Shown here: piece by piece, positions 1 to 8,805 of the stretch
Layout of the letters: the number at the start of each line of letters is the position of its first letter
Numbering within the stretch: position 1 is the stretch's first letter
Assembly (NCBI GenBank): GCA_902763885.1
Contig: CACWTU010000006.1
Coordinates: 248,001-312,000 of the forward strand
DNA: 64,000 nucleotides
Direction of reading: 5' to 3'
From: an uncultured Bacteroidales bacterium
GTDB lineage: Bacteria > Bacteroidota > Bacteroidia > Bacteroidales > Bacteroidaceae
Translations under genes and position numbers: made by a program
The notes under the pieces: generated by a model
Seen by the model: only the letters and a program-made list of their open reading frames with translations
Database searches by the model: none
Told to the model about the DNA's origin: nothing

Positions 1-156
1 CACGCTCAGACCCAAATCAACCGGATAGTCACCGTTGGGTTGTATTGCGGGAGCAGCAATAGGTGTGCCATCATTATTATCATCTTTATCACAACAGCAA
101 GACTGAACGCCCATCAAAAGGGCTGTAATCGGGAGTAAGTAGATTATACGCTTCAT
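1..156 (-). CDS. N-terminal fragment of a FISUMP-type lipoprotein (cut by window edge)
   Basis: The reading frame starts at an ATG at 156 and runs off the left edge of the window after 52 codons. The first 20 or so residues are a hydrophobic signal (MKRIIYLLPITALLMGVQS) followed by a Cys-rich stretch CCCDKDD, which fits a type II (lipoprotein) signal with acidic residues after the lipidated Cys. The visible end reads YPVDLGLSV. The same phrase VDLGLSVKWA opens the C-terminal domain of the complete lipoprotein at 26104-27126, so this is probably another member of that Fibrobacter-succinogenes-major-paralogous-domain (FISUMP) group. Function is unknown; an outer-membrane location is inferred from the lipobox. 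Confidence 0.75.
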   Translation of the reverse strand, partial: MKRIIYLLPITALLMGVQSCCCDKDDNNDGTPIAAPAIQPNGDYPVDLGLSV

Positions 157-215
157 AAGAATCAGGATTAAACTATTGATTTCAACTCCACAAAAATAGA
201 AAACTTTTTCAAAAC

Positions 216-244
216 GGCACAAAGGGGACAGTCCCTACTGTGCC
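216..244. repeat. REP-like palindrome, GGCAC type
   Basis: A short imperfect palindrome whose outer arms are GGCAC (216-220) and GTGCC (240-244) and whose core is GGGACAGTCCC. It belongs to the family of palindromes also found at 646, 716, 10002, 14793, 14829, 16695, 16737, 29258, 29323, 38881 and 58355. It lies alone in the gap between the leftward lipoprotein and the rightward small gene. It could form a hairpin on either strand. Confidence 0.7.
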
Positions 245-334
245 ATTCTATCCACTGAAGGAATAAAAAGGATTTGCCGCCAATCCTTCATTCAATCAAA
301 ATGAGTACATTCGCAAAAACAAGTGATCTATAAT

Positions 335-640
335 ATGTCACAACCCAAATTCATAATAACAAGAGCCGGAGTCCTGCGCCTAGGGATGGTCCGTCAGCAC
401 AAGGACCTGCTGCAGCCGGAGGATGATTGTATCGGCGGCGGGTATTATCAGTTTGACTTTACCTGCAACCGCATGATACTGGATCGGGCATCATATGACT
501 TTGGGATTCCGCGGTGGCACTTAATAGATACGCTGAAAGTTCCGGACGTGTATCGCGGTCTGCGCATAGTGTATAGGTATGAGGATGATTTTCATGAGGA
601 TTTCCATGTGAGTGATGAACTAAAAATGGAGTATTACTGA
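335..640 (+). CDS. Conserved-looking small protein of unknown function
   Basis: This predicts a 101-residue soluble protein without signal peptide or membrane segment. It is rich in aromatic and charged residues (GGGYYQFDF, YRGLRIVYRYEDD). I do not recognise a named family. The ATG at 335 is chosen; a GTG at 323 in the same frame would add four residues. The last ten codons and the stop (638-640) lie inside a 67-base sequence that is duplicated 70 bases downstream, so a non-translated copy of the gene end follows the gene. A REP-like palindrome begins six bases after the stop. The reading frame is convincing by composition, but nothing in the context indicates a role. Confidence 0.6.
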   Translation: MSQPKFIITRAGVLRLGMVRQHKDLLQPEDDCIGGGYYQFDFTCNRMILDRASYDFGIPRWHLIDTLKVPDVYRGLRIVYRYEDDFHEDFHVSDELKMEYY

Positions 641-744
641 AAAATGGCACAAAGGGGACTGTCCCCAATGGGTCCAGGTGAGTGATGAACTAAAAATGGA
701 GTATTACTGAAAAATGGCACAAAGGGGACTGTCCCCAATGGGTC
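608..744. repeat. Tandem 67-bp duplication carrying a gene end plus a palindrome
   Basis: Bases 608-674 and 678-744 are identical over 67 bases, with a period of 70. Each copy holds the last ten codons and stop of the upstream small gene followed by a REP-like palindrome (646-674 and 716-744). The second copy of the codons is not part of any gene. The perfect identity points to a recent duplication or replication slippage. Confidence 0.9.
646..674. repeat. REP-like palindrome (duplicated at 716-744)
   Basis: The core GGGGACTGTCCCC (654-666) is a perfect inverted repeat around a central T, flanked on the left by TGGCACAAA and on the right by AATGGGTC. The identical second copy is at 716-744, just before the lipoprotein start at 762. 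Both copies lie directly after the small gene and could act as terminator-like hairpins, though there is no strong T run. Confidence 0.8.
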
Positions 745-761
745 ATGGGTCACTAACAACA

Positions 762-1694
762 ATGAAACGAATACTGATAATAGTTTTTGCCGCAGCGCTA
801 TTAGTGGCATGCGGAGATAGCCAGAAGCAGCTGATGAGCCGCGCTGATGAGTTGTGCCGGTACATTCCGGACCATGAGTTGCTGGAAAAGTCAAAGGAGT
901 TTATGACGGCCGATTTCTATGCCGTTTTAGACACCATGTTCTACCAGCTGCCGGAGCATGAGGCTATGGACCACGAGTGGCTCTATTTCTTTGTGACCGG
1001 CAATGGCGGCACTATTGCCGATTACACTGTCACAAGGGTACAAAAGACCGATGACACCCATGCCACGGCAACCATCAGCGTACGGCAGATGTGGGAGGAC
1101 GGCTCATTTGATCCGTCAAGTGATATTGAAGAGCATCAGCTCTCTATGGAAAAAGTTAACGGTCAATGGCTGATGTGTGACTTTGACAATCACAAGCAGG
1201 ACTGCATCCGATATATTGAAAACAACCGCAAGGAGCAGGCCCTACGCGATGCCATCAGTGACTATCTGGTCAAAGAGATTGGAGTTCACTACAAACAGGG
1301 TGAGCTCTGCATCCCCACCCTGATGATTGTATCGGCCCAGGAAATAAGTGCTGATCAGGCATGGGTCTGGGGCGATTTCTGGATATGGTGGTACAATCAG
1401 GAAGGCGATACGCTCATGACCGTATCGGGCGGTAACCACTCCGGGCTCATGACTGTAACACAACAGAACGGAGCCTTCACTATAACATCATTTGACCAGA
1501 CGGTTGACGGAGCCGGAAATGATGCCAGCGCACGCCGCATATTCCGCAGCCACTATGACATCTACCAGAACATGCACTCCAACCAGGATGTGCGTGAGGC
1601 CGTGCGCCGCGAGCAGCTTGGAGAGTATGTCAAGAGCCACAATCTCAAAGTAAACTATTACAAGGACTATGGCTGGGATGCCGTGAAACTATAG
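762..1694 (+). CDS. Lipoprotein of unknown function, probable NTF2-like/DUF3828-type fold
   Basis: The 310-residue product begins with a lipoprotein signal (MKRILIIVFAAALLVACGDS, lipobox LVACG), so an outer- or inner-membrane lipoprotein is likely. The frame is open back to 714, but that upstream part is the palindrome repeat; the ATG at 762 gives a normal signal peptide. The first half (roughly residues 20-150) has the pattern of a small NTF2-like domain with the phrase MEKVNGQWLMCDFDN, as seen in DUF3828-like proteins; this is a resemblance only. The second half is rich in Trp (WVWGDFWIWW) and ends in a conserved-looking tail YKDYGWDAVKL. It lies 35 bases before the AddB-like gene on the same strand and could be co-transcribed, but I see no functional link. 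Confidence 0.75.
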   Translation: MKRILIIVFAAALLVACGDSQKQLMSRADELCRYIPDHELLEKSKEFMTADFYAVLDTMFYQLPEHEAMDHEWLYFFVTGNGGTIADYTVTRVQKTDDTHATATISVRQMWEDGSFDPSSDIEEHQLSMEKVNGQWLMCDFDNHKQDCIRYIENNRKEQALRDAISDYLVKEIGVHYKQGELCIPTLMIVSAQEISADQAWVWGDFWIWWYNQEGDTLMTVSGGNHSGLMTVTQQNGAFTITSFDQTVDGAGNDASARRIFRSHYDIYQNMHSNQDVREAVRREQLGEYVKSHNLKVNYYKDYGWDAVKL

Positions 1695-1729
1695 GACAAA
1701 ACGCTATCTTTGTCAAGTAATAGAGACTA

Positions 1730-4621
1730 ATGGAACCGTTTCTTAAAATAGTAGCAGAGGACCTGTACCGCAAGTACGGCGCACAGGGCAGCGGGCTGGC
1801 CGATGTTACGGTGGTGTTCCCAAACCGCCGCGCCAGGCTGTTCTTTGATGATTTCCTGTCTGCCTGCTCCTCAAAGCCGGTGTGGTCACCGCAATACACT
1901 ACCATTGAGGAACTGTTCCAGTCACAGTCTGATCTCCGTCCTGCTGACCGCATTGAGATGGTCACCCTACTCCACAGGATTTATCAGGAAGAACTGCATA
2001 CTGATGAGTCACTTGACAGCTTCTGGTCATGGGGTGAGCTGATGCTGGCTGATTTTGACGATGTGGACCGCAATCTGGCACCTGCAGGCCAGCTCTTCAG
2101 CCTGCTGCGTGAACAGCGTGAAATGACTGATATGTCATTTCTTACAGAAGAGCAGAAAAAAGCGCTGGAGCAGTTTTTCGGAGAGATGAAGAACGCCCAG
2201 CCCACCCAGCTGCGTGAGCATTATCAGGCTGTATGGAGCGTGCTTGGCAACATCTATGAAAAGTTTGGCAAACTGCTGGCTGATAAAGGCATAGGCTACA
2301 ACGGAATGATTCAGCGCCGTGTAATTGCAAACCTTGACACGGAACGTCTTACTGCCGGCCGATACGCATTTGTAGGTTTCAACAGCCTGGACGGAGCAGA
2401 GAGAGAGTTGTTCCGCGCCATACAGAAAGCCGGCAAGGCACTGTTCTACTGGGATTATGACCCCGCCTACACTGAGAGCAGCCTGCTGCATGAGGCCGGG
2501 CGGTTCCTGCGTGACAACCTGAAGGAGTTCCCCAATGAACTGCCGCGTGAGCTGTTCAACGACATGCACAAGGCACGCCTCACAATAGTGGAGGCATCGA
2601 CCGATAACGCCCAGGCACGTTTCATCCCGCAGTGGCTTGGCTCACTAAACGTAGAGAAAGCCGGAAAGGAAACAGCCATAGTATTGGCCGATGAGAACCT
2701 GCTGCAGCCCGTTCTGCACAGCATACCGCAGGAACGCATAGGCAGCGTGAACATCACCATGGGTTACAAGCTGTCAGAGACATCCCTGTTCAGCCTGGTC
2801 ACCGCACTCATTGACATGCAGCGTCTTGCATCCAGGAACAAAGGCAAGCTGAGCATACAGTCCATAAGCCGTATCCTAAGCAACCCCATGACAGCAGCCC
2901 TGTCTTCCGATGCGTCCAAGATACTTGCTGAACTGCGTAAGACCCGCCGCATGTTCCCTGACCCCGCCACGCTCAAGGCTGATGAGAAACTTGCAGCATT
3001 CTTTACGCTCGTAACAGATAACCTCTCTCTGCTACGGTATCTGCAGAACGTACTCAAGGCGCTTGTGCCGGTAATACGCGAGCGGGCCGATGACACTTTA
3101 TTCCAGCCCCTGAACCAGGAGTCGCTCTACCGCATCTACACCCAGATAAACCGCCTGTACACGCTTGCGGAGTCCGGTAGCCTTGAGATAAGTACTGACA
3201 CGCTGTGCCGCCTAATACGCTCAGTGCTCTCCACCACAACGGTGCCGTTCCACGGTGAACCTGCTGTAGGAATGCAGATTATGGGACTTATAGAGACCCG
3301 TAACCTTGACTTCAGGAACGTATTGCTGCTGTCGGCCCAGGAGGGTACTCTGCCCAAATCAGGTCAGAACGCATCATTCATACCATATAACATACGTGTG
3401 GCGTTCGGCCTCACCACCATGCAGGACAAAAGCGCCGTTTCATCGTACAATTTCCATCACCTGCTGCAACGTGCTGAGAACGTAACGATGGTCTATAACG
3501 GTAATGCCGATGCACCCGGCATAGGCAAAGGCCAGATATCACGTTATCTGCTCCAGCTCATAGTAAGTGGCGCTGACATACAACGTATTACGCTCAAGCC
3601 GGACCGTTCAGACACTGACGTCACTCCTCTTAGCGTCCAGAAGACAAAAGCCGTGCTTGAGGAGCTATGCCGTCAATATGACTACACCAATAAGAAATCA
3701 TTCCTGTCACCATCGGCCCTGAACAAATACATGGACTGCAAGCTCCAGTTCTATCTTGCCCAGATAGCAGGCCTCAAGAAACCCGATGAAACCGATACGG
3801 ACATAGACTTTGCCATGTTTGGAACGCTGTTCCACAAGAGCGCGGAGCTTACATATAACTATCTGGCATCAGAAACACCTGACAGCACCGTTACAAGCCA
3901 GAATATTGAAGCGTTGCTTAAGGACTATGCCAAACTGGATGGTTTTGTACAACAGGCTTTTACCCTGGAATACTTCAACAAAAGGCCCATCAGCAAGACA
4001 GACTACAGCGGCACGCAGGCCATCAACTATGAGGTAATACTCAAATACCTGCGCCAGATTCTGCGCATGGATATGGAACTTTACGCACCATTCCAGTATA
4101 TAGGCAGTGAATCCGATGGCTACACGCACTATATTACAGTGCCCAACCCGCTGCAGTCCGGTTCCACACTGCAGATACGCCTAAAGGGAATCATTGACAG
4201 GATAGACCTTAAGGACGGCATTCTGCGCATTGTTGACTACAAGACAGGAAAAGACAAAGGCCATCCCGGCATCGTTGATGACCTGTTCCCGCCCACAGAA
4301 AGCAAGAAGCGCAAGAGCCAGGCCTTTCAGATAATGTACTACGCCTATATAATGAGCATGCAGCCGCAGTTCAGCAAGTACCTGCTTGCCCCCACTCTGC
4401 TCTACACCCGTACATCGTCCAAGCCCACAAAAGAGGACATCTATTACAAGTTAGGGACAGATTTCCTGACTGATTTCAGCGCTCAATGCGGCCAGGAGTT
4501 TGAAGAGAGGCTAAAAAACATAATATCGGAGATATTCAACCCCGATATTACGTTTGATCCCACCGATGATAAAGAAACCTGCCGCAACTGTGACTTCAGT
4601 CAGCTGTGCGGCAGGAATTAA
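1730..4621 (+). CDS. AddB-like PD-(D/E)XK nuclease with an iron-sulfur staple
   Basis: The 963-residue protein resembles the AddB half of AddAB-type helicase-nucleases that process DNA double-strand ends. The C-terminal nuclease domain shows D823 in GIIDRID, D836 and K838 in VDYKTGK, and QAFQIMYYAY. The four cysteines expected for a 4Fe-4S staple are present: C670 (in MDCKLQFY) and C951, C954, C960 (C-x2-C-x5-C at the very end). The N-terminal part looks like a degenerate helicase fold; no clear Walker A motif is visible. Bacteroidota usually encode a UvrD-like AddA next to this gene, but here the upstream neighbour is a lipoprotein and the downstream gene is convergent, so the partner must lie elsewhere. 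Length and motifs make the nuclease call strong; the complex membership is inference. Confidence 0.9.
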   Translation: MEPFLKIVAEDLYRKYGAQGSGLADVTVVFPNRRARLFFDDFLSACSSKPVWSPQYTTIEELFQSQSDLRPADRIEMVTLLHRIYQEELHTDESLDSFWSWGELMLADFDDVDRNLAPAGQLFSLLREQREMTDMSFLTEEQKKALEQFFGEMKNAQPTQLREHYQAVWSVLGNIYEKFGKLLADKGIGYNGMIQRRVIANLDTERLTAGRYAFVGFNSLDGAERELFRAIQKAGKALFYWDYDPAYTESSLLHEAGRFLRDNLKEFPNELPRELFNDMHKARLTIVEASTDNAQARFIPQWLGSLNVEKAGKETAIVLADENLLQPVLHSIPQERIGSVNITMGYKLSETSLFSLVTALIDMQRLASRNKGKLSIQSISRILSNPMTAALSSDASKILAELRKTRRMFPDPATLKADEKLAAFFTLVTDNLSLLRYLQNVLKALVPVIRERADDTLFQPLNQESLYRIYTQINRLYTLAESGSLEISTDTLCRLIRSVLSTTTVPFHGEPAVGMQIMGLIETRNLDFRNVLLLSAQEGTLPKSGQNASFIPYNIRVAFGLTTMQDKSAVSSYNFHHLLQRAENVTMVYNGNADAPGIGKGQISRYLLQLIVSGADIQRITLKPDRSDTDVTPLSVQKTKAVLEELCRQYDYTNKKSFLSPSALNKYMDCKLQFYLAQIAGLKKPDETDTDIDFAMFGTLFHKSAELTYNYLASETPDSTVTSQNIEALLKDYAKLDGFVQQAFTLEYFNKRPISKTDYSGTQAINYEVILKYLRQILRMDMELYAPFQYIGSESDGYTHYITVPNPLQSGSTLQIRLKGIIDRIDLKDGILRIVDYKTGKDKGHPGIVDDLFPPTESKKRKSQAFQIMYYAYIMSMQPQFSKYLLAPTLLYTRTSSKPTKEDIYYKLGTDFLTDFSAQCGQEFEERLKNIISEIFNPDITFDPTDDKETCRNCDFSQLCGRN

Positions 4622-4632
4622 CGGCAATGTGT

Positions 4633-6000
4633 TTATTCTACAGAACGCTCAAATTCCAACCAGAATTTCAGGCTCTTTCCGTTAGCCAGAACGGCATCTA
4701 ATTTGAAGACCAGTTTATCTTCATTGACACCGCCTGTATAAGTTACGGTACCGCTCTGGAAGATATTATCATACTGAGTTCCTTCTAATTCACCTTCTTT
4801 GCCATAAAAATGAATCAGATAATCCTCTTGTGTACTAATACCAAAGTCCTCCGGATAACCGTCTGCTGCCAGATCAACCACACTTCCGGATACCCAATTA
4901 TCCCAATGGTGGTCTAATGTACCAGATAGGCCGGCCTGCTCACATTCTATATTAAGAAATCCCATATTTGGACCCCAATCTCCATTAGTTACAACATCAA
5001 ACACCCTTCCATCATAGGAAACCTGGTTCACCTTGAGACCTGATTCTTTTGTGTACCAAGCCTTCCCTTCACCCAGATATGAACCTCCTCCAAGGGTAAA
5101 GCTTTCAGGTGGGGTCACCATCAATGAGTCATCCTTAAACTTATAACTGAAAGTATAGCTCTGGCCTACCATTCCTTCTTGAGCCTCATGCCAGTCAAAT
5201 GGCTCGTCATCGTTGTTGAAACCGTAGAACTTTGCAACTGTTATGGTGAATGAAGATTGGTCAACGGTAAATGTACCTGCAATCTTATGGCCATAGCCCC
5301 ATGGCTGACCTTGTGCTACACCAACCTCAGAACTCTCCAGAACGAATGTATTCTTATTAAAGGTAAAGCCTTCTGCGCGGATAGAATAGCCGCTCGGGTA
5401 TTCATATCTTTCAGAATGTGCCCATTTACCCTCCAGAATGGTATTCTCAATTTTACCCCTCTTGATGAAGAACATACCCGGCATCGGGCCACCTGAAGCT
5501 TTTTCTGCATTAATAACCTTGAATTCAAATTTACTGACCAGATCCATAGCTGCTTTAAACTCCTCTGGTTTCATCTGATACCAACGGTATGGCAAAGCTT
5601 CGGTGTATGTCAGATAAAATGTCTCAGGATCCAATGCTTCATCAGAGGCAGACCATCCCCAAGAATCTTTCTGGACAATGAGAGCATCCAAAGCGTCTTC
5701 TCTCTTGAATGAGAAATACAGAGTGTCATTCTCATAAGTATATGTTCCTTTAAGATGATCGCCCCATGCAACGATATAAAGGTCAACATTAGTGCTATCA
5801 GCAAAGATGAGAGAGAGACGTTGTTCACCTTGCCCTACCTGAGCTTCTTCAGGCAGATAATCCCAACGTCCTATAAAAGAGAACGTTTTATTGGAGTCAT
5901 CTCTTTTTTCGTTTTCGTTTAAATTTTCTTTTTCATCACATGATGTGAAAGTCATGCCCAGCATAGCTGTAGCAATGGCAAAAAACAGAAACTTTTTCAT
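4633..6000 (-). CDS. Lipoprotein with lipocalin-like repeats, function unknown
   Basis: The 455-residue product starts with a signal and lipobox (MKKFLFFAIATAMLGMTFTSCDE). Several segments have the feel of repeated beta-rich, lipocalin-like modules: FIGRWDYL near residue 43, ILEGKWAHSERYEY near 190, and a later module with GLSGTLDHHWDNW and a C-terminal beta strand pair. Each module starts with a G-x-W phrase. I do not recognise a named family beyond that. It is convergent with the AddB-like gene (11 bases apart) and divergent from the membrane AraC regulator at 6112. The divergent layout makes it a plausible target of that regulator, by position only. Confidence 0.7.
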   Translation of the reverse strand: MKKFLFFAIATAMLGMTFTSCDEKENLNENEKRDDSNKTFSFIGRWDYLPEEAQVGQGEQRLSLIFADSTNVDLYIVAWGDHLKGTYTYENDTLYFSFKREDALDALIVQKDSWGWSASDEALDPETFYLTYTEALPYRWYQMKPEEFKAAMDLVSKFEFKVINAEKASGGPMPGMFFIKRGKIENTILEGKWAHSERYEYPSGYSIRAEGFTFNKNTFVLESSEVGVAQGQPWGYGHKIAGTFTVDQSSFTITVAKFYGFNNDDEPFDWHEAQEGMVGQSYTFSYKFKDDSLMVTPPESFTLGGGSYLGEGKAWYTKESGLKVNQVSYDGRVFDVVTNGDWGPNMGFLNIECEQAGLSGTLDHHWDNWVSGSVVDLAADGYPEDFGISTQEDYLIHFYGKEGELEGTQYDNIFQSGTVTYTGGVNEDKLVFKLDAVLANGKSLKFWLEFERSVE

Positions 6001-6111
6001 TTTTGTTTTAATTATAATTAGTGGTGCTAAAGTGAAATTTTTATTGCTGAATGACCATTCAAAACAGAAAAAAATCGGTCATATCGTACAAATCATTATT
6101 TTTGTCGTCAA

Positions 6112-7185
6112 ATGGATTTTATAGATATTCTCATTCCTATGCTTCCATTCATGGTCTGCCTGTTCTGGACAGTCCATGCCGGAATCAGTTACAGGGAACT
6201 GAACAAGGCCCAGCACTATCTTGGATTGTTCCTGTCAGTTTCCATGTTGGTGTTTCTCTACCATGCCGTTTACTACAGCACCGCCCGCACATCAGGTTAT
6301 AATGTACTGACAGTCATCTACTCATGGGCCACATTGACTACATATCCGTTATACTACCTCTACATCAAGGCTATAACAGACTATCACGATCCGGGCAAGT
6401 TTGAAATGGCGTTGCTGCTCACTCCCGGTCTTATTGCCGCCGTAGCAAGTATATCGGTACTCCTGTTCGGACTCGGGCATGAGGTTCCGGATACTTTCAT
6501 CAGTATTGTACGCCCCATACAGACCATCCTGGTGTGCGTAATCAGCCTGATAAAGCTCACCAAATTTGACCGCAGTGTCTATGACTCCTACTCGGAGGTG
6601 GAGGGAAAGACCGCAAAACCTATCATTATTCTGGTTGCCGTACAGTTCACAGCCGCCTTCTGTACCGTGGCGCTGACTATTCTGGGACCGCGTTTCTTTA
6701 CCGGAAAGACTGTGCTGGCGGTGCCATCGGTCCTTTTTGCCGGTATCATATACGCCATCGCTTATGTGGGGTTCCGTTACCGATTCGGAGCATACCAGAT
6801 GGAGAATGAGCTTAAGGAGGATATTATCCTTGATGATAAAGAGAATGAAGACTCCGTTCTTTTCAATATCATACAGGAAAAGATGGAGAATGAAAGGATG
6901 TACCTTAAGCCCGGACTTTCGGTCGTAGATCTGGTCAAATCCATTGGCAGCAACCGCACATACGTATCCACAAGCATCAACTCACATAGCGGCAAGTCAT
7001 TCGCTATGTTTGTCAACACCTACAGGGTGGAGTACGCCAAGCAAATAATGGAAAAAGACGGAAAGCTGTCCATTGCCCAGGTTGCCGAGATGTCAGGATT
7101 TGCCAGCGAGGAATCCTTCCGCCGAAACTTCAGGAACATCACCGGCAAATCTCCATCTGACTGGACAGGACCAGTCCGTCTTTAA
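6112..7185 (+). CDS. Membrane-anchored AraC-family transcriptional regulator
   Basis: The 357-residue protein has six or seven hydrophobic helices in its first 225 residues and a cytoplasmic AraC-type double helix-turn-helix at the C-terminus (residues about 265-350; GLSVVDLVKSIGSNRTYVSTSINSHSG and SIAQVAEMSGFASEESFRRNFRNITGKSPSDW). Such proteins are common in Bacteroidota and are thought to sense an envelope or membrane signal and act directly on DNA. Its signal is unknown. It is transcribed divergently from the lipoprotein at 4633-6000 and convergently with the carboxylesterase. A second protein with the same architecture is at 41328-42653. Confidence 0.88.
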   Translation: MDFIDILIPMLPFMVCLFWTVHAGISYRELNKAQHYLGLFLSVSMLVFLYHAVYYSTARTSGYNVLTVIYSWATLTTYPLYYLYIKAITDYHDPGKFEMALLLTPGLIAAVASISVLLFGLGHEVPDTFISIVRPIQTILVCVISLIKLTKFDRSVYDSYSEVEGKTAKPIIILVAVQFTAAFCTVALTILGPRFFTGKTVLAVPSVLFAGIIYAIAYVGFRYRFGAYQMENELKEDIILDDKENEDSVLFNIIQEKMENERMYLKPGLSVVDLVKSIGSNRTYVSTSINSHSGKSFAMFVNTYRVEYAKQIMEKDGKLSIAQVAEMSGFASEESFRRNFRNITGKSPSDWTGPVRL

Positions 7186-7219
7186 TCTTTACAGTTTTCA
7201 GGCTTTTATCAGCCTTATC

Positions 7220-8725
7220 TTATCTGGCCAGAGGATTGCCCAGCTCTGATGCCTCTACATCATTCTCATCCAACTTGAAGATCATGAACTGCTGGTTTTC
7301 CTGAGTAAATGGCTTCCACTCGCCACCGTCGGGACCGTTGGGGTCACCGTACTTGGCAAAGTTTGACCATGCTGTGAGCATCTTCTCTGACAGATCCCAG
7401 TCACCCTGGGTCCAAGGGCGCCAGCAATGCTTCAGTGACTTGAACACAAACCACAGGTCTGATGAGTGGAATGCACCTCTCAGGCGCTGTGTCACCTCAG
7501 GATGGTTGCCGTCATCAGGCAGCGGACGTGCAAACTGATATGCGTATGCCTTACCGCCCATCTCCTGGCGGTTGATGCAGAAATCTGCAATCTGGGTACC
7601 CATGTTACCTGCGTCATTCAGTGTGTAACCGATCAGGTACGGAACCTGTGCCAGTGATCCGTCCAGGCAGGCATCATCAAATGACTCGGTCAGCACATAT
7701 CCATCTATATAAGGTGATATGGGTGATGCGGTAAGTATGCTGCGCTTTCCGGTAACGTTGGTGTAGAGGCCGCCCAGAGCGAAAATGGTCTCGGTGCTGG
7801 CACCGCGCAACTGACGCAGTGTAGTCAGGTTAGCCCAGTCGCAAACCTCCTTGGTTGAAGCCTCGGCCTCAGCCAGTGTGGTCATACCCTGCTGCGGCAT
7901 TCCCATTCCCATTCCCATGCCCATTCCGCCGCGACCTGCGGGTGCAGCAGCAGTCTGAGGACGGGGCTTAACAAGTCCGCTTCCGCTCATGATCACAGCC
8001 TTGTTGAACAGACCCTTGGTAAGAGGTGATGCGCTCAGGAACTTGACGCTGCGTGAGCCTGCGCTCTGTCCGAATATCATCACGTTATCGGGGTCACCGC
8101 CAAACTGGGCTATATTCTTCTTGACCCACTTCATGGCTTCAATCTGGTCCAGAGTGCCCCAGTTACCTGTTGCATGCTCGGGATCCTCGGCCGACAGTTC
8201 CGGATGTGCAAAGAATCCGAACGGACCTACACGGTAGTTGAATGATACCAGCACTACATCCTTATTGGCCCACTCCTGGCCGTCAAACTCAGGCTCTGAG
8301 CCCCAGCCCTCACGCATGCCGCCTCCGAATATCCAGATGGCAACGGGCAACTTGGCATCGGTCTGACCGGGTTTCTTGGTCCAAACGTTCAGGTAAAGGC
8401 AATCCTCGCTGTAAGGAGCCTCATCACCGTAACCCCACTCGGTTGTGTAGCCGCCGGGATAATGGGCTGCCTGGAATGGCGGATGACCGAATTTGTCACA
8501 GAGTTTTACACCCTCCCATGGAATGACAGGCTGCGGAGCCTTCCAGCGGTTCTGACCTGTAGGAGGTGCTGCAAACGAGATTCCGCGGTAAACGGTAACT
8601 CCCTTGATATCGGTAGCAACGCCCTGTATCTGGCCGCCCTCAATAGTCAGGATGGGACCGCCGTCCTGAGTGCCGCATGCCACAAAAGCCAGCATGCCAG
8701 CCAAAGCAAAAAACAGTTTCTTCAT
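7220..8725 (-). CDS. Type-B carboxylesterase, lipoprotein, with a Met-Gly repeat insertion
   Basis: The product (501 residues) is a carboxylesterase/lipase of the COesterase family, an alpha/beta hydrolase that cleaves ester bonds; acetyl or feruloyl esters on plant polysaccharide are plausible substrates given the neighbours. The signal is MKKLFFALAGMLAFVACGT, a lipobox, so the start is set at 8725 rather than at an upstream in-frame codon at 9043. Family marks: EDCLYLNVW, the nucleophile S221 in GQSAGS (many relatives have GESAG), a probable acid D371 in TLNDAGN, and H420 in FHSSDLW. Residues about 259-282 hold a low-complexity run of five Met-Gly pairs (GGMGMGMGMGM), absent from ordinary family members as far as I know. 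It is divergent from the methyltransferase at 8806. Confidence 0.88.
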   Translation of the reverse strand: MKKLFFALAGMLAFVACGTQDGGPILTIEGGQIQGVATDIKGVTVYRGISFAAPPTGQNRWKAPQPVIPWEGVKLCDKFGHPPFQAAHYPGGYTTEWGYGDEAPYSEDCLYLNVWTKKPGQTDAKLPVAIWIFGGGMREGWGSEPEFDGQEWANKDVVLVSFNYRVGPFGFFAHPELSAEDPEHATGNWGTLDQIEAMKWVKKNIAQFGGDPDNVMIFGQSAGSRSVKFLSASPLTKGLFNKAVIMSGSGLVKPRPQTAAAPAGRGGMGMGMGMGMPQQGMTTLAEAEASTKEVCDWANLTTLRQLRGASTETIFALGGLYTNVTGKRSILTASPISPYIDGYVLTESFDDACLDGSLAQVPYLIGYTLNDAGNMGTQIADFCINRQEMGGKAYAYQFARPLPDDGNHPEVTQRLRGAFHSSDLWFVFKSLKHCWRPWTQGDWDLSEKMLTAWSNFAKYGDPNGPDGGEWKPFTQENQQFMIFKLDENDVEASELGNPLAR

Positions 8726-8805
8726 AAAGCATTTTGGTTTAATGGTGTGAAAGTAATAAAAGTTGCACTTATTTCCTAAATTTGAAACTGTAAATCTGAA
8801 ATGGG

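Noticed and set aside
301-333. Ten-codon frame MSTFAKTSDL just before the small gene at 335
   Set aside because: Too short to judge and no ribosome-binding or promoter support; left as possible leader only.
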